Assembly: GCA_958450365.1 (NCBI GenBank)
Contig: CAUEEP010000872.1
Span: 432,388-496,387 of the forward strand
From: Mesorhabditis belari
Lineage: Eukaryota; Nematoda; Chromadorea; Rhabditida; Rhabditidae
Length of the DNA stretch: 64,000 bases
Direction of reading: 5' to 3'
Under the pieces are notes generated by a model, which worked only from the letters and a program-made list of their open reading frames with translations, ran no database searches and had not been told where the DNA came from. Shown here one piece after another: positions 1-11,800 of the stretch (positions are counted from its first letter, which is position 1; each line of letters begins with the position of its first letter). A program made the position numbers and the translations under genes.

Positions 1-769
1 AGCAATAAAGTGACTCATTTGGTGAGTAGGCAAGCGGGAAATGTTCAGATTGTTTATAAGTCTTTGGAAACTAGCAATAACAGAAATATTTACTTCCTGA
101 TAGCTTTAGACTAGCAAGTTCTGGTTCTTTAAGCTAGGTGACTTGCTCTCGTAATTAGTCCTAAATAGCTCTAACAACAGCAATTAGCTCTAACTGCTCA
201 TTCAAGAACTTGTTAAATGCGCTGTATACATCCGGAAGATAAATGTAGATAGATAAATGGTAGATTTGGTAGATAGATGTAACCAAGCTTAAGAGCTACA
301 ATTCTTTATATAACACTTGAGACTTTAAAGTTGAAATCAAGATTCAGACTAGCAAGAAAGACCGAGCCATGCTAGAGCTGGACAAAAGTTAGGCTTAAGA
401 TTTTTATGAAATATAACAAAGCCAGAGGTCATAACCAACATGAAACGACGATGGAAAGTACTAATTCCACTCAATTGTTGTCTCGCCGTACCTTTTTCTC
501 CTCTTGGTCTTGCTACAGATCAGCTCTGGCTTCTTGCTTGGTCTTGTTACAGATCTGCTACAGCAAGACCAAGCAAAAAGCCGGGGTTGATCTTGTCCGG
601 AAAATTATCCTTGGAACAAGTCCGTTAAGCAAATTTAGCTCTCTAGAAAGCTTACTGCAAGAAATTTGAGTGCTATGGCTTTTAGGTGCTACTATACTAG
701 GGTAGGGCAACTAGAAAATTTGCATATACATAATAATTTGCATCTCCTAGTGACTCCACCCTAGTGTAG
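1..769. other. No feature recognised
   Basis: AT-rich sequence. An 87-codon plus frame (406-669) has no family resemblance, and neither splice context nor codon bias supports it. Confidence 0.5.
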
Positions 770-836
770 CACCGACTAGTGTAGCACCGACTAGTGTAGC
801 ACCGACTAGTGTAGCACCCTAGTGTAGCAACGACTT
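770..836. repeat. 15-base tandem GTGTAGCACCGACTA, four to five units
   Basis: Short array with one truncated unit. Confidence 0.8.
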
Positions 837-1325
837 TTAGTCTCTAAGTTTGTTGGTCCAACAAGCCCAATATCTGACAAGGTAACTCAAAAAGGATTTC
901 TTGATCCATTTTAGAAGTTCACAGAGAACTCTTGAAACCCACATCGCTTTCATTAAAATTTATGATAAACCTTTTGAACCCCCGGATTTTCACCAATTCC
1001 CCTGGCAACGATTGGGGAATTTTATTGCGAGACATTTATCGGATTAGTGGCTTCTCCCCTTCATTTGAATATTCACAAAAATACAAATCTTCAAATGTAT
1101 GATTAAAAAGTATTCATTACATGTGAATAATCCTTAAATAAAAACGGCGCAATCAAAGAAATCAAGCAATAATAATGTTATTGAGGGATTAAGCTGAGAA
1201 ATTGAGGGGGAGTCTAATTCGGGAAACCTTCACACTACAGGAAGTCTATAGGAGAAGAATGGGAATGTTCGGCTTAGTTTTGGAAGCAATGAAAATGAAC
1301 AAGTACCAGGCTTGGGTACAATGTA

Positions 1326-1401
1326 AAATAAAGCGCTTTTGATAGTCTAACCGTAAGTCAAGACCGTGACTTACGGTTAGACTATCAAAAACGCTTTATT
1401 T
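1326..1401. repeat. Hairpin, 35-base arms
   Basis: AAATAAAGCGCTTTTGATAG with the rest of a 35-base arm pairs almost perfectly with 1367-1401 across a 6-base loop. It may be a small inverted-repeat element. Confidence 0.75.
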
Positions 1402-1612
1402 AAAGTGATAAAGGTAATGAAAACACTTTACTGAAGGCTAGGAGGCACTAAGGTTGTTCCAAAGGTCAGTCCAAGAGCAGAGCCAAGCTAAGAACCAAGA
1501 TAAGCTTGACTTATGGTCTTATTTGTCTAATAGTAAGCTTGGAGCTTGGCTTACAATAGCACTAGCTGCGAACCAAGCTAGGCTTTATTTTTGGGTTATC
1601 GGACATTTGATA

Positions 1613-2004
1613 CGCGCCTCGCTCCTTTTGCCATAGCAACAGTTTGAACCAAATACTTGGGTTAAACGCCAATTTAAATGTTCTTGGTATCATTGGAAGT
1701 GTCAAGTCTTTCTCTGTTGATTGATACAAAAACTACAATGGACAGCCCACCAGATATTGGCAAGTTGCCATGGCAAAAGGGCGGGCGCGTTCGTCCCCCC
1801 CTTTTGCCATTAGCAATCTAGCTTTAAGCTCAAATATCTTGGTGTTGGGTTGTCCAATTTAAATGTTCTTGGTATCATTAGATGTGCCAAGTCTTTCTCT
1901 GTCGATTGGTACCAAAATCTATTTCAAATGGACAGCTCCACCCCAAGATATTTGAGCTCAAAGTTGGATTGCCAATGGCAAAGGGGGCGGGGCGTGTATA
2001 AAAG
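1613..2004. repeat. Palindromic TTTTGCCATTGGCAAT family, two tandem copies
   Basis: Each copy of about 200 bases begins near CCTTTTGCCAT, passes GCTCAAATATCTTGGTG and TTTCTCTGTCGATTGG, then returns inverted through CACCAAGATATTTGAGC to ATTGCCAATGGCAAA. Further copies lie at 21175, 41415 and 48770. Confidence 0.65.
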
Positions 2005-2343
2005 TTCCCACAATCTTATTTCTAGCTTAGCTGACGCATAAACGCCAAAGCTAGGCTATAAATCGAGTAAAGCAAGATTTCTGGCTTTGCCGATCTGGCT
2101 TATAAGCCTTCAGAAAAGCAATCAGGTAAATAATTCTAATACTTGGAAACTTTGAAATATATAATTCTAATACTTAACTTGTGGCTCACTTAGTTCTACA
2201 CGAATAACAAGAGCTAATTGTCGTATTTGTGCTTGTGCGAACACCAAACGATTTTGATTTGGCAAGTACTTTACAAAAATATGTACAAGTTGTACAAAAT
2301 ATGTACAAGTTTCAACATTTAAATGCTTTAAAGAATAACTTAC

Positions 2344-2468
2344 CCAAGAAAATGCCTATACCGGGGCATCCCGCGGACTTCTGGCAGATAGCGTGCCCGT
2401 ATCGCTGATGGATCAAAATGGATGGGCAAAGGGCCGCGTTTGGTGGAGGGCGGCATCCTGGAATTGCA
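2344..2468 (-). CDS. Orphan exon of an unidentified gene
   Basis: An acceptor TTCACCCAG precedes the exon at 2469. An ATG at 2456 then opens 37 codons beginning MPPSTKRGPLPIHFD and ending PRYRHFLG at a consensus donor (GG|GTAAGT). GC content and codon use are clearly higher than the flanks, which suggests real coding sequence. The next exon should lie at lower coordinates but none is recognisable among the repeats in 1-2340. The protein family is not recognised. Confidence 0.4.
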
Positions 2469-2924
2469 CTGGGTGAATACAGTAAAAAATTTTCAAAAAT
2501 AGATTCAAGAAAATGTGTGATGAGCTTTAGATCACAAAAATAACAATATTAATAAAGGTAATGCTTTGAGAGGATCGTTAGAGCTTCCGGAAAACAAGTT
2601 TGTATCGGATTGCTTTTAGGGATGTTGTTTTTCTAAGGTATCAAAAGCTTGTTAGTCCAAAAATGCAAAAATGTTTATGTACGGTTATTTTCAAAAGAAG
2701 ATTAGGATTTAGGGTATTTTTGCTCATTGAAGGTTATATGCTAATAAGCAGGCCAATCGAATCTTAGGGTTAATAAGCTAGATTCTGAACTAGAACTAGA
2801 TTAGAACTAGAATGTTCCTCGTGAGTAATGTGTTTTTTAAAACGCAGACGAAGACATGGAAAAAATTACTGTACTTTTAGCAAAAATTGGCAGAAAAATC
2901 GCCAGCGTCGCCTTATATACGAAC

Positions 2925-3240
2925 CTGCCTTAGATACAAGTGCCGCGTTATATACGAGCGCCGCCTTATATACAAGTGCTGCCTTATATACGAGCGCCGC
3001 CTCATATAGATGCCCGCCTCATAAACGAGCGCCGCCTTATATACGACTCCTTCTAAAGATATTGGAATTTTCCCATATCTAGTCCGACCCAATTCTAGTA
3101 GCACCGACTGGACTGGGCTAGCTGAACAGATGGTGAATCCGGTCTCTAATCGGTCTTTATACGAGCCTGCCTTCTAAGCGAGCGCCGCCTTATATACAAG
3201 CGCCGTCTTCTATACGAGCGCCGTCTTATATACGACTCCT
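2925..3240. repeat. Degenerate tandem of TTATATACGAGCGCCGCC-type units
   Basis: Two blocks (2925-3060 and 3160-3240) end in the same ACGACTCCTTCTAAAGATATT. Confidence 0.8.
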
Positions 3241-4721
3241 TCTAAAGATATTCAGCCGTTTCACTGATTTGGTGGCAAATTCCCCTTGAAATGTAAAGAT
3301 ATTCAATTTACTCGGCGTGTAACGAGGATTTCTTGTCGCTACTTGACAAAAGCGTTGGCTAATCGGATATAAATTACTCATGCAAACTTGATCCTACTCT
3401 ACATGGCCTGTTTTGACTCCTTAGAACAATCCTGATAACAAGTAGTAACAAGAAAGTCATTCTATTCAAAATCTTATCACTTTTGAGTAAAAACTCGAGC
3501 TAATATTGTGGAAAATATTATAGAACGATGCAACAACTTGCTGAAAACAATAATGAAACAAAGGAAAGCAAAATTAGGCAGAAAATTTATAGGCAAAATT
3601 GTATGCTAATCGTTTATCAAAGTGTTTTGGTTTAATTGATAAGATAGATCGCTTAAATGCAAGTAAGAAGAGTCTTAAAAGGTTAATAGAAAAAAAAGAG
3701 AACGCACATAAAACACTTTCCCACGACTAGGGAAGTGATAATTGAGAAGCAAATGTGTCGAAAAGTTTAGTCTCGAGTTGACGAAGACGGGAGGAAAACG
3801 GGGAAAAGGGAGAAGTGAAGAAGTGAAGAAGAAAGAGGCGATGAAGACAAGCAATAATGAATTTCATACACAAATCTTCAAATCTCAAAGGAATCAATTC
3901 AGAAAGAAGAGATACAGAGATGGAGAATTCAATCATCACTTGAAAATATTGAGAAAGATGAGAGAAAGCTAGAGAAAGATTAAGAGATTTGGTAATCTGG
4001 GGAGATAGAAAGGGATGAGGTGACGGGAAAATCCTGGCAGCTTTGGCAGCTTGAGAATTAGATAAAATCTTTAGAAGAAGTTCTTAAATCAAAATCTTCA
4101 TGGAGATTTTGAGAGCTTTTAAATCAAAGCTTGACAAATTCGGAGTACCAGGAACTTTTCTTGGAGATTTTGGGGCTTTGAAAGCTTTGAAAGTTTACAA
4201 GAGCTTAGCACTTACCATTTTTTACGTAGCACTTTCCAGTTTAGCTTAGAACTAAAGATTTTAATTCTAATTCTTTTAATTTAATTCTAAAGACCTTGTG
4301 AGACGCAAATGATGCAGGCAAATTTTGTAGAGATATAAAAGTCAAACTCCTCACCGGAGTCAAACCCTGATACTCCGTTACTCGTTACGACCATGGTAGT
4401 CAACTAAACTACCATCAAAAGTTGATAGGGCAGTTAATTTCAATTCTTTTTGTGGGGTACCCAATTCTCAGAACAAAATCTAATCATACTTGTTTAAAAA
4501 CATTTGTTTGTAAACTTGAAAAGTGTTTGTTTAAAGTCAATCAAACAGTTAAAAGATGTAAGTAAAAGATTTTTATGAGCCTAAAGAATCTTAAAGAACC
4601 GTTCCAGTTTTGAGTTGGGTTTCACTGGCTATTGGACGATTCGATGAATCAAAATTTGGCTGAATAAAGGATGTGGAATGACGGAAATACAGCTAATTTA
4701 AGGCAAATGTCCCGTAAGCAA
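3241..4721. other. No gene recognised
   Basis: AT-rich. A 76-codon Lys/Arg-rich frame (3742-3972) is low-complexity and is not called. Confidence 0.5.
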
Positions 4722-4848
4722 CCTTAGAGATCTCAAACCTTAGAGATCTTGGACCTTAGAGATCTTGGACCTTAGCGATCTTAAACCTTAAAGATCTTGG
4801 ACCTTAGCGATCTTAAACCTTAAAGATCTTAAACCTTAGAGATCTCGA
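4722..4848. repeat. 16-base tandem GATCTTGGACCTTAGA
   Basis: About eight units with AAA/GGA variation. A T-rich run follows at 4914-4964. Confidence 0.8.
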
Positions 4849-5050
4849 TTAGTTTTGGCTTGGCAAGATGCCGAAAATACTCTAACAGGTCTTATTTTGT
4901 TCATCTTTGGTTATCTTTTTTTTTTCTTTTTTTTTTTTTTTTTTTTCTTTTTTGTTTTTTTTTTGGGTGGTGTTTCAAGTATCATTGAATTTTCTATCAA
5001 AATGCTCAAGATATTAGCCATTCCACGGTTGGAATAACTTTGTCAATGAC

Positions 5051-5131
5051 AGTTAGTTACGGACAAAGTTACGAACAAAGTTACGAACAAAGTTACGGAC
5101 AAAGTTACGGACAAAGTTACGAACAAATTTG
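5051..5131. repeat. 12-base tandem GTTACGGACAAA, about six units
   Basis: Units alternate between GGAC and GAAC. Confidence 0.8.
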
Positions 5132-5587
5132 AGTAAAGCCTGGCCCTAAATTGGGCAAGGCTTTGCCTCCTTCACTGTCACTTTACATAGTGATTTCTTT
5201 TTTTCTGTAAAATTTCTGATTCCCAAATTAGCCATTCCACGGTTGGAATAACATTGTCAATGGCAAAAAGTTATTTAATGTCAAAAATTTGTGCCTCAGG
5301 ATTTTCAACATCGTAGAACCTATTAGCAGAGTTTATTTTAATCCTTTGTCTCAAGAAAAGTCTCAAGAGAATCGTATTGGTTTTGGGTTTTGCAGATGAG
5401 AACTTTTACTATCTTGCAGATGATAAAAGACCCGGATTTCCACGAAGAACCAAATATTGTTTCCATTAGCTTACTGCCATGAATATTCAAATGAAATTTA
5501 TGAACCAGATCAAGCGGCAGACTTTGGTCCATGACTTTAAAATCAAAACAAAATGAAAGCGATCAGAATGAGCGAATGAAAGCGATC

Positions 5588-6012
5588 TTTTGGGGGTAGT
5601 CAAAACAGCGCCATAATAGAAAACGTTCAAAACAGCGCCGTCAAATTTCTCACACTCCAAAAAACCAAGCCGGTTCAAGTTTTATATCAAAAAATTCCTT
5701 GCGTTCTTGGCTACATGATGGGTGAAACAGTTTTTAAAAAAAGTTAATACTTCATAGATAAAAGGAGCACTCAAAATGGGTCGCTAAAGATATTCAGTTA
5801 ACCAACTGAGTCTCACTCGACGCACATTTTAAGTGCTCTTTTTATCTATGAAATATTAACTTTTTTTAAAAACTGTTTCACCCATCATGTAGCCAAGAAC
5901 GCAAGGAATTTTTTGATATAAAACTTGAACCGGCTTGGTTTTTTGGAGTGTGAGAAATTTGACGGCGCTGTTTTGAACGTTTTCTATTATGGGGCTGTTT
6001 TGACTACCCCCC
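5588..6012. repeat. Large near-perfect palindrome, probable foldback element
   Basis: Arms of about 190 bases (5588-5778 and 5828-6012) are inverted copies sharing GTAGTCAAAACAGC, CCAAGCCGGTTCAAG and GGCTACATGATGGGTG. The loop is about 50 bases. No gene is visible. Confidence 0.75.
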
Positions 6013-6828
6013 GATCTTTTATCAAAGTTGAATGCTAATAACTAATAAAAATTGAAAGTTAATGAAAGCTAATAAAAGCTAATAAAGCTAATGAAAGCTA
6101 ATAGCAAACTTTAGCAAAATTATCCAAAAAAAACTCTTGTAAAGTAATAAAGAGTTAAAGAAAAAGGAGGAAAATCATTGCAAGCATTGCAAAAAGTTCA
6201 CCATTTCATCAAAATGATGGCAGAACACAAGTATAAATAGGTGAGTGATCGAAACTGCTCAAAAAGAAAGGAAGAAGGATGTCTAAAGATTGTCGGCGAT
6301 AATCTTGAGGTGGCCGGGAGGATTAGGAAAGGGATGAGCTGCCCCATCTCAGCCTCATTTCCCCTCGTCATTCCTGATGAGCCCTTTTTTTAATCGCTCT
6401 TTTTATGGCCTCTTTCCCCAACATCTCAGCCCTGACTATTACGTTATTTTGCTGTAGACTTGAAAAACCTAATTGCAACCCGATTCTTCGTTTGTTTTTT
6501 TGTGAAAAAATATAAGATCAACCCGGGAATGAGGCAAAAATGAGTCAAAAGACGTCACAAAAGATCTGCAATAGTCGGAGATTTGTGGAAACTTTTGGTG
6601 AAAGACTTTCAACATACTTTTGTAATATAAAAAACTTTCATCTACTCTTGGACCTTTAGTGCAATTCACGCAAATAAATCCTACTGAGCAGAGTTGAATT
6701 GAGAAACGGGTACTTTCCTATTCGTCATCATTTCTTCACTTATTTGCCCTATTTACAAATAGTACGAACATGCTTATCATATTCTACTTGTTGCCTAATA
6801 GCTTTCTTTACTCAACGTAGCATGGTTG
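6013..6828. other. No gene recognised
   Basis: Contains short AATAAAAGCTAATGAAAGC-type repeats (6035-6115). The truncated mariner follows. Confidence 0.5.
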
Positions 6829-7768
6829 TTACCGCAAGACTGATACCGCAAAACTTTCGTGCCTATTCTTCTTCAGGGATTCAGAGGGCCTATTCTTCTT
6901 CAGGGATTCATTAACCTTTCCCAATGGTTCACTGTATTTGATTGCATTAACGGTCGTCTTGCTATCCAGCAACTCCCAGTACACCACTCCCTTCATATCC
7001 CAGAAAGCGCAGAGCATAAACTTCTTCTGGTGCAAATCGGGCTTGGCGTCACTTTCGGGTTTCTCGCCTGACCACACCCAGTGCCACTTCCTCTGAAAGT
7101 TCACAAATAAAACCCATTTCTCATCTCCTATCACAATTCGAGCAAGAAAAGATTTCCTTTTGTATTGTGAGAGATTGACGGCACTGATCGAGGCGCGCTG
7201 CCACTTCTGGGGGTCAGTGAGGTCACGGGGCACCCAAGTCCCAAGTTTCGATTTAAATCCAAGTGTATGAAGGTGCCTTAGCACTGTAACATGATTAACC
7301 CCTAACTCTTTTCCCAATTCACGCGATGATACCCGATAGTCGTTGTTAATGAGTTCGAGTAATTTGGAATCATCCAGTTGGGGTGCCGCTCTGCATCTTT
7401 CAAAGATTTGTCCCCAGATCGAAACTTGGCAAACCATACTCGACACGTTCTTTTGAAAGGTGAGTCCTCCCCATATATCTTTTTAATATTAGCAGCTGCC
7501 AAGCCTGCACTGTGCTCTTGTAGGAACTCATGAAGCATGACATGACGAATATGTCCCGGTGGCAGATTGTCGAGTGCAATAGAAGAAGTGAAGAAAAGTA
7601 CCAAAAAATAAAAAGCTGGACGCATAATTTTTTCGCAATAATTAGTGGAAATGTTGAAGTAAACAAACCCCGCTTTCAGCTGGTTCTATGCTGTTGTTTT
7701 CTTTATCTGCAAGGGCCGCGAAATAGCCTGCAGTTTTCAATTCACCAACCCAATAAAGTGCACCTATC
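6829..7768 (-). mobile_element. Mariner transposon with frameshifted transposase, 3' end truncated
   Basis: Two overlapping minus-strand frames (7625-7302 and 7446-6829) together cover a mariner transposase. The N-terminal helix-turn-helix reads HIRHVMLHEFLQ, then VWFAKFRSGDKSL. After a frame change near 7400-7446 come SSRELGKELGVNH, the catalytic-region IVIGDEKWVLFVN and FWDMKGVVYWELL. The expected C-terminal third is replaced by unrelated sequence. At the 5' side a terminus reading ATTGGGTTGGTGAATTG in reverse is present at about 7740-7768, shared with the elements at 36587, 45192 and 61640. The element is dead. Confidence 0.85.
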
Positions 7769-8093
7769 TCGGGCAAACCAGTACATAAGCGCCACTACGC
7801 ACTTTTTTTTTCATTCTTTAATTTCATTTAGTCTAGAGTATTTAAAAGTGTTTAAAACTTTTTCGGACGCTTTTTCTAATAAATATATTGAAATTTAAAG
7901 AGCTTAACTGAATCTAAACTACCCGTAAGTGGTAAAGCATGACAGATGTTGCAGAAACGGGGCAAAGATTACACTTAGCTCGGGTAATTCTCCTTACCAG
8001 CAGTTACTTATTCCCCTTACCAGCAGTTTTCCGCTGCTAACACAGCTGAGAACAGCTGAGGGTTGAAGTCTCACGGAAATTTATAATTTTGTG

Positions 8094-8562
8094 GTTCTTG
8101 TTCTTGTTCTTGTTCTTGTTCTTGTTCTTGTTCTTGTTCTTGTTCTTGTTCTTGTTCTTGTTCTTGTTCTTGTTCTTGTTCTTGTTCCTGTTCTTGTTCT
8201 TGTTCTTGTTCTTGTTCTTGTTCTTGTTCTTGTTCTTGTTCTTGTTCTTGTTCTTGTTCTTGTTCTTGTTCTTGTTCTTGTTCTTGTTCTTGTTCTTGTT
8301 CTTGTTCTTGTTCTTGTTCTTGTTCTTGTTCTTGTTCTTGTTCTTGTTCTTGTTCTTGTTCTTGTTCTTGTTCTTGTTCTTGTTCTTGTTCTTGTTCTTG
8401 TTCTTGTTCTTGTTCTTGTTCTTGTTCTTGTTCTTGTTCTTGTTCTTGTTCTTGTTCTTGTTCTTGTTCTTGTTCTTGTTCTTGTTCTTGTTCTTGTTCT
8501 TGTTCTTGTTCTTGTTCTTGTTCTTGTTCTTGTTCTTGTTCTTGTTCTTGTTCTTGTTCTTG
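8094..8562. repeat. Nearly pure TTCTTG hexamer array, about 78 copies
   Basis: Only one substitution (TTCCTG at about 8186) was seen in about 470 bases. It produces Leu-Phe and Leu-Val frames, which should not be annotated as protein. Confidence 0.95.
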
Positions 8563-8899
8563 TTGTTCTTACTAAAATAAGGCCCAGAACTGGATTTGGC
8601 TAAAACACGTCTAACTGTATTCTGTTTATCTTTACACCAATCAAGAATAGTTTACTCAATAAAGCAAAGCTCTTGAAAACGAAAAAAATACTCTGAATAT
8701 GTGTGATCGAGATCAATTACAACAACCGAAATAGCGGAATCTCAAGGATAACTGAAGCGTAAAAAGCAATAAGCGAAATTGAAAGAAATCACAGTGCAAT
8801 GAATCAGCGACTAGACTAGCCGAAAAGTGAAAAATATTATGACTTTTTGAATGAAATCAAAATGAAAAGAAACTCGAAATCTAGAACCAGTGACAGAGC

Positions 8900-11800
8900 C
8901 TAGACAGTGCCTAAAGCTGAGGAAATAGCAACTAAAACGGAGTCGAAAATTTTGGAATACCCTTCTTGAGTCAAGTGGCGGAAGTCGAACATCAGATGGC
9001 TATCCATTCGACCTTCGCTGTCTGAAAATTTGTGATTTAAGAACAGAGAGTTTTCTATAACTAATATCTTTTCCTGTAACCGTAACTTTTCCATCTTTCA
9101 TCTGTTCTTAATTTTGATTCTATTAGAGTATTTACAGTATCGAATTAGATCAAAATTGGGCTGATTAAATGCAAAATGACAATTGGATTACGATAGTTTT
9201 CGGATATAAATATATAATTAGGTTGTTCGGATATAAACGAGCGTTTGCACTGCTTAACTCGTGAGGAAGCCATTTCCCGCATCAGATCGTTTTTCCAATG
9301 ACGTGGACATGGAATAGTAGAATTTGAACATAGCAACTATTGAGCAAGTTCACGTGTTGTTTGACATGGATCCGATTCGATTGCAGCCCTCAAAATATCG
9401 TTGTCTACCGCTTGAGGTAGACAACGATATTCTTGACGAGAGTGTTCATCATCCTCGAGATTTTCATCACCATTCCGAAAGCGTTGGAGCCAGGCTCTGC
9501 ATCGGCTTTCAAACAATACATCATTCCCAAATGCTTTGACCAAATCTCAATGGGATTCCGCTACTGTTTTGCCCAGTTTGAAGTCGTAAAGTAGGCAAAC
9601 GCGAACTTTGTTTATATTTGAAGTCGGTCATCTAAAGCAAGAAAAAAGATCTTAAAAATAAGAAAATATCCGTTTAAAAAGATTCCAAATATGCACAAGA
9701 TAACGTACTTTTAAATACAGAAAGACATGTTTTAAAAGCTGCTCTCACAACAATAAGTTTAGTAACGCTTGTTTATATCCGAACAACCTAAAATAGATGT
9801 TTCAAACAAGTTAAAAACCTTGCCGTTTCAATGAAGTCAACATATTTCTGAGTAATTACCGTAAATACTGTAATAGTACCCCACCCCCTCGTACAGTCGC
9901 GTAGTCGCAAAAGTTTTTTAGTATTCTTTTTTTTCAAAACGCCCGTACTTTCAAGAAATACGTCTTTGGTATCAAAAAAATAGCCCTGAATTTCAGCTAT
10001 TCTTGATACCTAAGCGCGCATTGTAGCTTAAACCAGTGTCGAGAAAAACTCGTTCAAAGCTAGACTACGCAACGCTCTGCACTGTCATTATGGGGGTGAG
10101 GTACTATTACAGTATTTACGGTATGACTTTTTTTGGTTGATCACATTCACAAATCCTTTTTTACTCCTACAAAAATACAAATACAATTGTATACAAATAG
10201 AATTTTATAGACGGCGCCTACAAATTTGGATTAGTTACAGTACGAAACAGTAACAACAGCTAGCAACTTTGTAAAACAGTTCGTAATCGGTACTTGTGGC
10301 TAACCGGTAAACTACCAAACTTGTGCAATTGTTTACGACTACTTGTAAGCTTTCTTGTCAATAATTGGTTTTTCTACTTGTAAGCTTTCTTGTCAGCTAC
10401 TTACTCAAAATAGTCGGCTCTACATCGAGCACCGTAGCGATTCCTTTCAGTTTTGCGTCAAGACCCTCATTCACTGCGCTCGCAAATTTTCGTCCTGGGT
10501 TATCGTTGCGTCCGGATGGAAGCATTTTCTAAACAATGGAAACAATTTAAGTTGATTCTTTTGAAATCTAGTTGAAATTTGAGAGTTGCCATAGTTTTGT
10601 AACTTTTCCTGAATCAAGCTCTAGAAAAATAAAAGTAAAAGTGTTCTAGAGCCAACAAAATTAACAGATGCAAATTTCTCAGAGCATTCAACTGCTGCTT
10701 TACTACTGATTACTTGTTTGTTTACTTACTTGTTTTTTTACTTACTTGGTTGTTTATTTACTTACTTGTTTGTTCGTTTACTGTTTACTTGTTCACTCTT
10801 CACTTGTTTACTATTGGGTTGTCCGGTTATGAATGCGCGTTTTTACTATTTTGTAAATTAAAAAGGCTTTAAGAGCTTTAACTTTACTACTTGAATAACT
10901 ATTTTTCTGCAAAAGAGCGTTAAAATCTTCAGAAAAGGTCTCAATTTCGGGATTTTTCCGGGGCGCGCATTTTTGGGTAGTCCAAATGACCGATAATGAC
11001 CGGATTTAGGCACTTTTCTTCACAGAAACCTATTCTGATATCAATAGATAAAAGATAGAGCACAAAAAGTTAGGTGTACAGTCAAATTTTCAAAGAAATT
11101 GATTCAGCCAACTTCTTTGTAGAACTTTTAAATCGGATTTCACCCAAAAACGCGTTTTTATGCTCAAATTTGCTTGGAAATGGGCGCAGATTGGTTTAAA
11201 AAGAAAGAAAATCAAACAATAAACATTTTCTGTTTAACTAGAACTATAGGTCATTGGTGAAATAGTCATTTCTAAACGAAAGAATGAAAAAAGGTGTCAA
11301 GACTTATTCAACAACCCAATAAGCCAACCAGAATTGATTAACTAGCCATATTGCCTTACTATTGTCTTACTATTAGGAAAAGAAACCTAGATTTTTCAAA
11401 TTAAGTTGTTAAGCTTTGAATTATTGAAAAGCTTTTCAAGATCATGGCTAAAGTAGAATCAACTAACATTAAACCGTAAAAAACCAACTTGATTAGCTAT
11501 TGGGTTGTCCAGTTATGAATGCGCGTTTTTACTATTTTGTAAATTTCTGAAGATATCGAACAGATGTAGATGAGTGTTATATATCATTCGAAAGCTGAAG
11601 ATCTCCTCTACATTTTGGTAAAAAAGAAGTTTTTGAATTCATTCAACTTTTTGAGAAATTGACTGCACAAAGGGAGAGGTCGTTTTCGAAAAAACCCATT
11701 CCAGCTTAGCTACTCCTCAAGTTTTATGGTAAAAAATAACCGCCCAGAAAAGTAAAGTAAAGTAAAGATGCTCTGAAATTGTTATATTTAAAAAAAGTTG

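Noticed and set aside
8089..8603. Frames of 163 and 170 codons of Leu-Phe and Leu-Val
   Set aside because: They are translations of the TTCTTG array.
9022..9094. Longer last exon of the PAF-AH-like gene starting at the ATG at 9094
   Set aside because: The TTTTCAG acceptor at 9022 matches the phase left by exon 5 and the family sequence; the longer version does not.
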